The notes below the pieces were generated by a model that saw only the letters and a program-made list of their open reading frames with translations, ran no database searches and was not told the origin of the DNA. Source: Flavobacterium sp. RSP15 (GTDB lineage: Bacteria > Bacteroidota > Bacteroidia > Flavobacteriales > Flavobacteriaceae). From it: a DNA stretch of 64,000 bases. Location of the stretch: NCBI RefSeq assembly GCF_003968755.1, contig NZ_RYDL01000003.1:285177-349176 (forward strand). The letters run 5' to 3'. The translations under genes and the position numbers were made by a program. This document shows positions 46,175 through 54,015 of the stretch, piece after piece; the first letter of the stretch is position 1, and each line of letters opens with the position of its first letter.

Positions 46175-46216
46175 TTTAAATTTACAGAATTACACAAACA
46201 GAAATAAAAACATATT

Positions 46217-49200
46217 ATGAGTTTTATAAATAGTATTATCAAAGTCTTTGTTGGGGATAAATCTCAAAAAGATGTGAAAGCTTTACAGCCGTATCTTAAC
46301 AAAATTAAAACTTTTGAAACTCCTCTAATGGCATTATCTAATGATGAGCTTAGAGCGCGTACTGCATTTTTCAAAGAAAAAATAAAACAAGACCGTTCTG
46401 AAAAAGATGCTAAAATTAGTGCTCTGAAAGTAGAAGTTGAAAGTATTGAAGATATCGACAAACGAGAGGATATTTACGTCGCTATTGATGCGCTGGAAAA
46501 AGAGGCTTATGATATTTCGGAAAAAACGTTGTTAGAAATTCTTCCGGAAGCTTTTGCTGTAGTCAAAGAAACGGCTAGACGTTTCAAAGACAGTACACAA
46601 GTAATTGTAACTGCCACTGCAAAAGACCGTGAACTTTCGGCAACAAAAAGCTATATAACTCTAGATGGAGACACTGCGATCTGGGCAAATTCTTGGAGTG
46701 CTGCGGGTAAAGAAATTACTTGGGACATGATTCACTACGACGTACAATTAATTGGCGGAATGGTTTTACATGAAGGAAAAGTAGCAGAAATGCAAACAGG
46801 TGAAGGAAAAACATTAGTGGCAACTTTGCCGCTTTACTTAAATGCATTGACAGGAAACGGAGTACATCTAGTGACTGTCAACGATTATTTGGCAAAAAGA
46901 GATAGTACATGGAAAGCACCTTTATTTGAATTTCATGGTATGTCAGTAGAATGTATTGACAATTATCAGCCAAGCTCAGAAGGACGAAAAAAAGCATACG
47001 ATGCTGATATCACGTACGGAACCAATAATGAGTTTGGTTTTGACTACTTGAGAGATAATATGGCACATTCTCCAGAAGATTTAGTGCAAAGAAAACACAA
47101 TTATGCGATTGTCGATGAAGTCGATTCTGTTTTGATTGATGATGCAAGAACACCATTAATTATCTCAGGTCCAGTTCCTCAGGGAGATCGCCATGAGTTT
47201 AACGAATTGAAACCGAAAATTGAAAATTTGGTTAGTTTACAACGTCAATTGGCAAACGGCTTCCTATCTGAAGCTAAAAAATTAATAAAAGAAGGAAATA
47301 CCAAAGATGGTGGATTCCAATTGTTAAGAGCCTACCGAGCATTACCAAAAAATAAAGCATTGATTAAATTTTTGAGTGAAGAAGGAATTAGACAATTGCT
47401 TCAAAAAACCGAAAATCAATACATGCAGGATAACAAAAGAGAAATGCACAAGATTGATGAGGCTTTGTATTTTGTTATTGAAGAAAAAAACAATCAGGTA
47501 GAACTGTCTGACAATGGTATCCAATTCCTTTCCGGAGATACTGATTCTGACTTTTTTGTACTTCCGGACATTGGAACCGAAATTGCCGCTATCGAAAAAA
47601 GAAAACTTGATAAAGATGCAGAAGCGGAAGAGAAGGAAAAATTATTTCAAGATTTCGGAATCAAAAGTGAGCGCATCCACACCCTGACACAACTTTTGAA
47701 AGCATACGCTTTATTCGAAAAAGATGTAGAATATGTAATCATGGACAACAAAATCATGATTGTTGATGAGCAAACGGGACGTATCATGGACGGTCGTCGG
47801 TATTCTGACGGTTTACACCAAGCCATTGAAGCCAAAGAAAATGTAAAAATTGAAGCAGCAACACAAACATTTGCAACAGTTACATTACAGAATTACTTCA
47901 GAATGTACAACAAACTGGGAGGAATGACAGGAACAGCCTCTACTGAAGCAGGTGAGTTGTGGCAAATATACAAACTGGACGTGGTAGAGATTCCTACGAA
48001 CAGACCAATGGCCAGAAAAGATAAAGAAGATTTTATTTATAAAACTACTCGTGAAAAATTCAATGCCGTAATCGAAGACGTTTCAGAATTATCTAAAGCA
48101 GGGAGACCGGTTCTTATTGGCACAACTTCAGTAGAGATTTCAGAATTGTTAAGCCGAATGTTGAAAATGAGAGGTGTTGCACACAATGTCTTGAATGCAA
48201 AAATGCACAAACAAGAAGCGCAAATTGTTGAAGAAGCAGGGAAACCTGGTGTGGTAACAATTGCAACAAACATGGCGGGTCGTGGTACCGATATTAAATT
48301 ATCTGCCGAAGTGAAAGCCGCAGGTGGATTAGCAATTGTAGGTACGGAACGTCATGATTCGCGTCGTGTAGACCGTCAGTTACGTGGTCGTGCAGGACGT
48401 CAGGGTGATCCTGGAAGTTCTCAGTTTTATGTTTCTCTGGAAGACAACCTCATGCGTTTGTTTGGTTCTGAAAGAGTGGCAAAAGTAATGGACCGAATGG
48501 GATTGCAGGAAGGCGAAGTGATTCAGCATTCCATGATGACTAAATCGATCGAACGTGCCCAGAAAAAAGTAGAAGAAAATAACTTTGGTGTTCGTAAGCG
48601 TTTACTGGAATATGATGATGTCATGAATGCGCAACGTGAAGTAGTGTACAAACGCCGTCGTCATGCCTTGTTTGGAGAGCGATTGAAATTGGATATTGCC
48701 AACATGCTGTATGACACCTGCGAACTTATTATTGATCAAAACAAAGCGACTAATAATTTCAAAAACTTTGAGTTTGAGTTAATTCGTTATTTCTCTATTA
48801 CATCACCGGTTACTGAAAGTGAGTTCATAAAACTCAGCGAAATGGAATTAACAGGTAAAGTGTACAAAGCTACATTAGAATATTACACCGAAAAAACAGT
48901 ACGAAGCGCGAGAGAAGCATTTCCTATTATAAAAAATGTTTACGAAGACAAAAACAACCAATTTGAACGCATTGTAGTTCCATTTACAGATGGAATCAAA
49001 TCGTTGAATGTAGTTACTGATCTGAAAAAAGCCTACGAAACTGAAGGAGCTCAACTTGTTGCTGATTTTGAAAAAAATATTACCTTATCTATTGTAGATG
49101 AAGCTTGGAAAAAACACTTGCGCAAAATGGATGAGTTGAAACAATCGGTACAACTTGCGGTTCACGAACAAAAAGATCCATTACTTATTTACAAACTCGA

Positions 49201-49558
49201 GGCGTTCAATTTGTTTAGAGCCATGATAGACAATGTAAATAAAGAAGTGATTTCGTTCTTGTTCAAAGGGGATTTACCGGCTCAAGAAAACCAACAAATT
49301 CAAGAAGCGAAAGAAGTACGTCAACAAGACGATTATCAATTGAGCAAAGACGAGATTGTGAGTAGCGAAGCAGCCAACCGTGAGGCCGGACAAACCCAAC
49401 AACGTCAAGTAACCGAAACGATTGTGCGCGATATGCCAAAAATTAATCGTAATGACAACGTAACTATTCAAAACGTGGCTAACGGACAAACACAAGAAAT
49501 GAAATACAAAAAAGCAGAGAGTCTAATCGCTTCAGGACAATGGGTTATCGTGAACTAA
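46217..49558 (+). CDS. secA: Preprotein translocase ATPase SecA
   Basis: The 1113-residue protein has the SecA motor: Walker A MQTGEGKTLVATLP, YGTNNEFGFDYLRDNM, the DEVDSVLIDDARTPLI box, IMDGRRYSDGLHQAIEAKE and TNMAGRGTDIKL. Insertions after the first nucleotide-binding domain (about residues 330-430) and a long C-terminal tail make it longer than E. coli SecA (901). No CxC zinc motif is seen in the C-terminal tail, which ends YKKAESLIASGQWVIVN. It drives secreted proteins through SecYEG. Confidence 0.97.
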   Translation: MSFINSIIKVFVGDKSQKDVKALQPYLNKIKTFETPLMALSNDELRARTAFFKEKIKQDRSEKDAKISALKVEVESIEDIDKREDIYVAIDALEKEAYDISEKTLLEILPEAFAVVKETARRFKDSTQVIVTATAKDRELSATKSYITLDGDTAIWANSWSAAGKEITWDMIHYDVQLIGGMVLHEGKVAEMQTGEGKTLVATLPLYLNALTGNGVHLVTVNDYLAKRDSTWKAPLFEFHGMSVECIDNYQPSSEGRKKAYDADITYGTNNEFGFDYLRDNMAHSPEDLVQRKHNYAIVDEVDSVLIDDARTPLIISGPVPQGDRHEFNELKPKIENLVSLQRQLANGFLSEAKKLIKEGNTKDGGFQLLRAYRALPKNKALIKFLSEEGIRQLLQKTENQYMQDNKREMHKIDEALYFVIEEKNNQVELSDNGIQFLSGDTDSDFFVLPDIGTEIAAIEKRKLDKDAEAEEKEKLFQDFGIKSERIHTLTQLLKAYALFEKDVEYVIMDNKIMIVDEQTGRIMDGRRYSDGLHQAIEAKENVKIEAATQTFATVTLQNYFRMYNKLGGMTGTASTEAGELWQIYKLDVVEIPTNRPMARKDKEDFIYKTTREKFNAVIEDVSELSKAGRPVLIGTTSVEISELLSRMLKMRGVAHNVLNAKMHKQEAQIVEEAGKPGVVTIATNMAGRGTDIKLSAEVKAAGGLAIVGTERHDSRRVDRQLRGRAGRQGDPGSSQFYVSLEDNLMRLFGSERVAKVMDRMGLQEGEVIQHSMMTKSIERAQKKVEENNFGVRKRLLEYDDVMNAQREVVYKRRRHALFGERLKLDIANMLYDTCELIIDQNKATNNFKNFEFELIRYFSITSPVTESEFIKLSEMELTGKVYKATLEYYTEKTVRSAREAFPIIKNVYEDKNNQFERIVVPFTDGIKSLNVVTDLKKAYETEGAQLVADFEKNITLSIVDEAWKKHLRKMDELKQSVQLAVHEQKDPLLIYKLEAFNLFRAMIDNVNKEVISFLFKGDLPAQENQQIQEAKEVRQQDDYQLSKDEIVSSEAANREAGQTQQRQVTETIVRDMPKINRNDNVTIQNVANGQTQEMKYKKAESLIASGQWVIVN

Positions 49559-49586
49559 TAACCGTTTCGATACCTTAAATTAAATT

Positions 49587-49620
49587 CCTCAATTACGAAA
49601 GTAGTTGGGGAATTTTTTTT
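49587..49620 (+). terminator. Terminator after secA
   Basis: ATTCCTCAATTAC pairs loosely with GTAGTTGGGGAAT around GAAA, then a T8 run. Confidence 0.7.
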
Positions 49621-49621
49621 A

Positions 49622-49640
49622 TCCTGAATTTATTTCAGGA
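49622..49640. repeat. Short inverted repeat TCCTGAA/TTCAGGA
   Basis: TCCTGAA-TTTAT-TTCAGGA is a perfect 7-bp inverted repeat directly after the secA terminator. Confidence 0.6.
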
Positions 49641-49650
49641 TCTAATTTCT

Positions 49651-49796
49651 GGAGCCATTCCCGCCCTACGCTGCAAGCTATTTGGTCGCCCACCCATTTT
49701 CTAGGCGCTGGCAGGAGCTTCCTTTGATCGCTCTGCCACCACCAGAAAAAAGTGGTTGGCAACCGGCATGCGTTTTTCGCTGCGGTCAGGGCAAGG
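49651..49796. repeat. Structured intergenic repeat, copy F (diverged)
   Basis: It contains CAGGAGCTTCC, a stem-loop (TGCCACCACCAG with AAGTGGTTGGCA), GCATGCG and TCGCTGCGGTCAGGGC, in the same order as copies A and B but longer. An open frame across it (49619-49834, minus) is a by-product, not a gene. Confidence 0.55.
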
Positions 49797-49917
49797 GGTT
49801 TTGCGATACATAAAAGAGCAGCGATCAAACACACGTTTACAAAAAAAAACTTACAATAAATAAAAAATGCGTTTAATGATTTGTAAAGAATTATTTATAT
49901 ATTTGGAAAATAATAAA

Positions 49918-49977
49918 GCGATACAAACCTTCGCCAATCTACCCATATTTGGGTGTATATACGAAGGTTTGTATCGC
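49918..49977. repeat. Long hairpin with 16-bp perfect outer stem
   Basis: GCGATACAAACCTTCG (49918-49933) is exactly complementary to 49962-49977. The 28-bp loop holds a second hairpin, ACCCA-TATT-TGGGT (49941-49954). It lies upstream of the serine hydrolase gene. Confidence 0.9.
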
Positions 49978-49987
49978 CTATATACTA

Positions 49988-51063
49988 GTTAGCGATAATT
50001 TTGAAGGACACAGAAACTTAAAGAACAATAATGAAATTCATATTATTTTTACTCATTTTTTTTAAAACTACAATTGTAACTTTTGGTCAGCAAAATAATG
50101 TTGAGAAACAAATTGATATTTTAATTTCAGCCAAAACAACAAAACAATTTAATGGAATAATACTTATTTCCCAAAAAGGAAAGACAAAATATTCAAAAAT
50201 GTATGGCTATTCGGATATTGACAAAAAAAAGGTCTTAAGAATTAATGACCAATTTGTTATCGGCTCAATTAGCAAACAATTTACAGCCGTTTTAGTGCTT
50301 CGGGAATTTGACAAAGGACATCTAGACTTATCTACGCCAATTCATACTTATTTACCAGAGTTGACCCAAAGTTGGGCAGACACAGTTACTGCTCATCATC
50401 TATTGACACATATGCACGGTATAACCCAAATTGACAGACCAACAACCTTTAAAGTTGGAACTCAATATTCATATTCACAAATTGGCTATGATTTATTAGC
50501 TAAAATAATTGAAAAAACTTCGGGGAAATCATTTGCAGAACTTTCAAAAAACTTATTCAAAGAATGTGGAATGAAAAATACTTTTCATCCAAATATTAAA
50601 GAATATGATAATTTGGTAAAAGGCTACACGGAAATTGAAAGTGGTAAGCTTGAATTTGAAAATAAAACTTTTCAAAACTATGTTGCCGCAGGTTCTTTCA
50701 TATCAACCGCAAAAGATTTAAATATTTGGAACAAAATATTTTATAGTGGAAAATTATTAGAAAATGAAACTATGAAAATGTTAGAAACAAAACAACAAGG
50801 TGCAGTCAGAAAGCATCCAATTTTTGGAATTACAGAATATGGTTATGGAATAACTATTGACACAAATGAGAATATATTACAATTAGGACAGACAGGCTTT
50901 GCTCCTGGATTTGTTTCAATGAGCTATTACTTTCCGAAAAGCCAAACAAATGTCATTGTACTTGAAAACATTGCATATGATACTGATGATTTAAAGAAAA
51001 CGTTTTATTATCATACAGAGATTTTGAAGATTATTAGAAACGAAATAAAAAACTATCGCTAAC
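49988..51063. repeat. 10-bp inverted repeats bracketing the serine hydrolase gene
   Basis: GTTAGCGATA (49988-49997) lies 33 bp before the gene's start and TATCGCTAAC (51054-51063) overlaps its stop codon, an exact inverted pair. The arrangement resembles a single-gene cassette, but no integrase or full attC consensus was found. Confidence 0.65.
50031..51062 (+). CDS. Secreted serine hydrolase (beta-lactamase/PBP4-like)
   Basis: The 343-residue protein has an N-terminal signal peptide (MKFILFLLIFFKTTIVTFGQ). The beta-lactamase-fold SxxK motif lies in VIGSISKQFTAVL, a YSYSQIGY segment at the YxN position, and HLLTHMHGI as in the AmpC/EstB/PBP4* family. A C-terminal QTGFAPGFVS segment stands where the KTG-like motif is expected. 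It would act in the periplasm on a peptide, ester or beta-lactam. It is AT-rich and framed by inverted repeats, which suggests acquisition. Confidence 0.85.
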   Translation: MKFILFLLIFFKTTIVTFGQQNNVEKQIDILISAKTTKQFNGIILISQKGKTKYSKMYGYSDIDKKKVLRINDQFVIGSISKQFTAVLVLREFDKGHLDLSTPIHTYLPELTQSWADTVTAHHLLTHMHGITQIDRPTTFKVGTQYSYSQIGYDLLAKIIEKTSGKSFAELSKNLFKECGMKNTFHPNIKEYDNLVKGYTEIESGKLEFENKTFQNYVAAGSFISTAKDLNIWNKIFYSGKLLENETMKMLETKQQGAVRKHPIFGITEYGYGITIDTNENILQLGQTGFAPGFVSMSYYFPKSQTNVIVLENIAYDTDDLKKTFYYHTEILKIIRNEIKNYR

Positions 51064-51230
51064 AGCTAGGGATTCGTTGCGTGCGCAGCACGAACAATGA
51101 AACCCGGGTTGAACAGAACCGATTGTACGTCCGTCAACACTATGGAGTTGTCGTAAAGATTTTAGAGCGTTTTTCAAGAGGATTTATAGTTCTGTTATTT
51201 TATATCCTTTATATTTCACTAACAAACCCC

Positions 51231-51261
51231 CCGCTAGCGCGAGCGTCTCGCTCGTGCCCAC
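51231..51261 (+). repeat. REP palindrome 1
   Basis: CCGCTAGCGCGAGCGTCTCG continues to CTCGTGCCCAC; the core GAGCG-TCT-CGCTC folds as a hairpin. It is 1-2 bases different from the other two copies. Confidence 0.9.
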
Positions 51262-51484
51262 AAAGTAAACACAATATTAATGCGAATCAAGGGTTTAAAA
51301 AGAAAGAAATATCTGTTTAAAATTATATTAATAAGCTGATAACCAGTATATTTATAGTGTATCTAACGCACGTTTAAATATATGATTAATCAGCCTAAAG
51401 CCCTAAAATTAATAAAAATCTACTCAATAATCTGCGACAGATTTGAAAAAGATTTAAAATATACTTGCGAACGTTTTAGCAACC

Positions 51485-51515
51485 CCGCTAGCGCGAGCAT
51501 CTCGCTCGTGCCCAC
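51485..51515 (+). repeat. REP palindrome 2
   Basis: Same 31-bp sequence as REP 1 with one change in the loop region (GAGCATCTCGCTC). It ends 24 bp before the RAYT start codon. Confidence 0.9.
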
Positions 51516-51538
51516 AAAGCAGAAACAATATAAACTAA

Positions 51539-52087
51539 ATGAGCACAAAATATAAATTTGGAGAGAAAACGGGAGCTTATTTTGTGAGCTTCGCAACTGT
51601 AAATTGGATTGATGTATTTACTAGAGACGCATATTTTTGTAATATTATTGAGTCATTGGACTTTTGTCGAAAGAAAAAGGGAATGGAGATTTACGGCTAT
51701 TGTATTATGCCTAGTCATGTGCATTTAATATTTCGTTCCGAAAATGGAGACCCATCAGGATTGATGCGTGACTTCAAAGGTTTTACATCAAAAAAATTGC
51801 TCAAAACAATTGAAGAAAACGCTCAAGAAAGTCGAAGAGAATGGATGCTTTGGATTATGGAACGAGCAGGAAAAAAGAATAGCAATGTAAAGCATAGACA
51901 ATTTTGGCAACAGGATAATCATCCCATTGAGATTTGGTCGTTAAAAGTTTTTGAACAAAAGCTTACCTATATTCATCAAAACCCTGTAGAATCTGGTTTT
52001 GTAACCGATCCGATAGATTGGAAATATAGTAGTGCTAGGAATTATGGAAATAACGACCAAACGATTTTAGAAATTGATTTGAATTGA
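51539..52087 (+). CDS. REP-associated tyrosine transposase (RAYT)
   Basis: The 182-residue protein is an IS200/IS605-like (Y1_Tnp) HUH enzyme. It has YGYCIMPSHVHLIF with the HxH metal pair, GLMRDFKGFTSKKL, and the catalytic-Tyr helix YIHQNPVESGFV followed by DPIDWKYSSARNY, the RAYT signature. RAYTs cut and join REP palindromes as single strands. Palindromes of one family flank this gene on both sides, two direct upstream and one inverted downstream, as expected for a RAYT and its cognate REPs. Confidence 0.93.
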   Translation: MSTKYKFGEKTGAYFVSFATVNWIDVFTRDAYFCNIIESLDFCRKKKGMEIYGYCIMPSHVHLIFRSENGDPSGLMRDFKGFTSKKLLKTIEENAQESRREWMLWIMERAGKKNSNVKHRQFWQQDNHPIEIWSLKVFEQKLTYIHQNPVESGFVTDPIDWKYSSARNYGNNDQTILEIDLN

Positions 52088-52095
52088 TTTAGATT

Positions 52096-52125
52096 GTGGG
52101 CACGAGCGGGACGCTCGCGCTAGCG
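52096..52125 (-). repeat. REP palindrome 3 (inverted)
   Basis: GTGGGCACGAGCGGGACGCT continues to CGCGCTAGCG. It is the reverse complement of REP 1 with one base change and begins 9 bp after the RAYT stop. Confidence 0.9.
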
Positions 52126-52381
52126 AAGGTCTAGAATCAGACAGTCTATAGAATCTCTTTTTAATTAGTTGATTAAAAACACAAATATTCAAAGAGCATG
52201 CAAAGTTAGATCCGCAAAAGGATTATTAGTGCAGCTGCTTGGCAAGATAGCAGCTGCCTTTATAAACTTAATATTTTAACCCTTGATTCGCTTTATTTGT
52301 CATTGGAAATAACGGCGTCTATCGCTATAAAATGAATCCGAACAATATAAAAGACATACAACTAGAAAGTGAAACAACGTT

Positions 52382-53038
52382 TTAATGCTCCTCAAAATAC
52401 CGTTCTTCAATTCGCTTAATGTCTTTTATTGAATTTTTGGCCCAAGCCAATCGCTTTTCTAAAATTTCATTTTCGGATAAATGCCAATCAATATTTGAAT
52501 TGCGCAATCGATTCGTCAGGTTTTGAATGATGATTGCCGCCGAAACCGAGATGTTTAAACTCTCAGTAAAACCCACCATGGGAATTTTTAGAAAACCATC
52601 GGAGCGCTTCAAAATTTCTTCTGATAATCCGTCTCTTTCTGTTCCAAAAAATAAAGCGCTGGGTTTCGAAATGTCAAAATCTTCCATCAAACAATCATTC
52701 TCATGTGGCGTGGTAGCGATTATTTGATATCCTTTACTTTTTAACGCGTCCACACAGTTTGTAATGCTGTCGAAGGTATTGATATCGACCCATTTTTGGG
52801 CGCCCATGGCAATTTCCTTGTCGATACTTTTTCCGTAGCGTTGCTCGATAACGTTCAACTCCTGAATTCCAAAAATCTCGCAGCTTCGCATCACTGCACT
52901 GGTATTGTGCATTTGAAAAATATCTTCTACAGCAATCGTAAAATGCTTGGTTCTGTTTTCCAATACTTTCAAAAATTTTTCTTTGCGATTATCAGTCAGG
53001 ATATTTTCAAGAAAATTAAGGTAATCGATGTCAATCAT
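52382..53038 (-). CDS. trmH: tRNA/rRNA 2'-O-methyltransferase, TrmH (SpoU) family
   Basis: The 218-residue protein has the three SPOUT motifs: motif 1 HNTSAVMRSCEIFGI with the catalytic Arg, motif 2 FGTERDGLS, and motif 3 IPMVGFTESLNISVSAAI forming the knot that binds SAM. The length and motif layout match TrmH, which methylates G18 of tRNA; other SpoU targets are possible. Confidence 0.9.
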   Translation of the reverse strand: MIDIDYLNFLENILTDNRKEKFLKVLENRTKHFTIAVEDIFQMHNTSAVMRSCEIFGIQELNVIEQRYGKSIDKEIAMGAQKWVDINTFDSITNCVDALKSKGYQIIATTPHENDCLMEDFDISKPSALFFGTERDGLSEEILKRSDGFLKIPMVGFTESLNISVSAAIIIQNLTNRLRNSNIDWHLSENEILEKRLAWAKNSIKDIKRIEERYFEEH

Positions 53039-53158
53039 TAGAATATTTATTTATGCAAAAATAGTAAAAAAGACTAGCTTTATAGCTTCCAAAATAGATT
53101 CTGATTGCTGCTTTTGGGATTGTTCCATAAAAGCTGAATTATAAATGATTGCGGAATT

Positions 53159-53242
53159 TGCGTGAGGGATAGAGGCGGTATCCTTTTTGGGCTTTTTAGC
53201 CAAAAAGATAAAGCTGAAAGCCCGACCCTTGTGGTCACGCCC
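53159..53242. repeat. Structured intergenic repeat, copy C
   Basis: It begins TTGCGTGAGGGATAGAGGC, has GGCTTTTTAGCC as a hairpin, and ends GTGGTCACGCCC. Both ends match the copy at 31711-31854, and its inverted middle matches copies A and B. Confidence 0.75.
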
Positions 53243-53255
53243 AAATGGATATAAA

Positions 53256-53948
53256 ATGAAAAAGAAATTAGTGGTTTTGACAGGAGCAGGAATTAGTGCC
53301 GAAAGTGGCATCAAAACCTTTCGGGATAGCGACGGACTTTGGGAAGGGCATAATGTGCTGGATGTGGCCACTCCAGAAGGTTGGCATAAAAACCCGGCTT
53401 TGGTGCTGGATTTTTATAATCAAAGACGAAAACAACTCAAGGAAGTGCACCCTAATTTAGGCCACCAAATTCTGGCTGAATTAGAAAATGAATTTGATGT
53501 TTTCATCATCACACAAAATGTAGATGATTTACACGAACGCGCCGGAAGCACGAATGTGTTGCATTTGCACGGCGAATTGTTGAAAGTAAGAAGCACCAAA
53601 AACCCAAATTACATTCTGGATTGGCAGGACGATTTGAATTTTGGCGATTGCGATGAAAATAAAAATCAATTGCGTCCACATATTGTTTGGTTTGGCGAGG
53701 AAGTTCCAGCACTTGATCAAGCCATTAGAATTAGTGAAGGTGCAGATTATTTTGCGGTGATTGGGACATCTTTGCAAGTGTATCCTGCAGCCGGATTAAT
53801 CGATTTTACAGCCCGCGAAACACCTATTTTTTATATTGATCCAAAACCCATAAAAATTCCAAATCTCCGAAATCCATTAGATGTGATTCCTGAAGTGGCA
53901 TCAGAAGGAATGAAAACACTAAAAAAGAAGCTAATCGGCTTTATTTAA
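53256..53948 (+). CDS. cobB: NAD-dependent protein deacylase, sirtuin class III-like
   Basis: From the ATG at 53256 the protein is 230 residues and starts MKKKLVVLTGAGISAESG; the 23 codons open upstream belong to a repeat. It has GAGISAESGIKTFR, TQNVDDLHERAG and catalytic His105 (HLHGEL). Tyr54 and Arg57 in FYNQRRK match the Tyr/Arg pair that gives class III sirtuins desuccinylase activity. The four zinc Cys are missing; only one Cys (132) lies in that region. It likely removes acyl groups from Lys residues. Confidence 0.9.
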   Translation: MKKKLVVLTGAGISAESGIKTFRDSDGLWEGHNVLDVATPEGWHKNPALVLDFYNQRRKQLKEVHPNLGHQILAELENEFDVFIITQNVDDLHERAGSTNVLHLHGELLKVRSTKNPNYILDWQDDLNFGDCDENKNQLRPHIVWFGEEVPALDQAIRISEGADYFAVIGTSLQVYPAAGLIDFTARETPIFYIDPKPIKIPNLRNPLDVIPEVASEGMKTLKKKLIGFI

Positions 53949-53982
53949 AAACCATTCGTTTTCTATTTTGTCACGAAAGGGT

Positions 53983-53990
53983 TATATTTG
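53983..53990 (+). promoter_or_regulatory. Candidate -7 box for purB (TATATTTG)
   Basis: TATATTTG matches TAnnTTTG and ends 25 bp before the purB ATG at 54016. A TTTTG lies only 12 bp upstream, so the -33 element is unclear. Confidence 0.5.
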
Positions 53991-54015
53991 CGCCTTTCGA
54001 ACAAACAACAAAACA

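Larger units (their letters stand above)
51282..52291. mobile_element. RAYT-REP element with outer inverted repeats
   Basis: GCGAATCAAGGGTT at 51282-51295 is repeated inverted at 52278-52291 (AACCCTTGATTCGC). Between them lie REP 2, the RAYT gene and inverted REP 3; REP 1 lies just outside the left repeat. The layout suggests one mobile unit of about 1 kb. The outer boundary is inferred. Confidence 0.6.

Noticed and set aside
49619..49834. Open minus-strand frame of 71 codons after secA
   Set aside because: It lies within the structured repeat copy F and reflects the repeat's GC-rich composition.
49988..51063. Standard integron attC site around the serine hydrolase
   Set aside because: The flanking sequences do not fit the RYYYAAC and GTTRRRY core sites and no integrase is in the window, so only a cassette-like arrangement is claimed.
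51081..51320. Open frame of about 79 codons covering the first REP
   Set aside because: It runs through the REP palindrome and low-complexity sequence and has no recognisable protein features.
51231..52125. REP copies considered as a CRISPR array
   Set aside because: Only three copies, one inverted, at unequal distances of about 220-610 bp, and associated with a RAYT gene.
53187..53255. Longer N-terminus for the sirtuin
   Set aside because: The extra codons come from the structured repeat copy C; the ATG at 53256 starts at the normal first strand.
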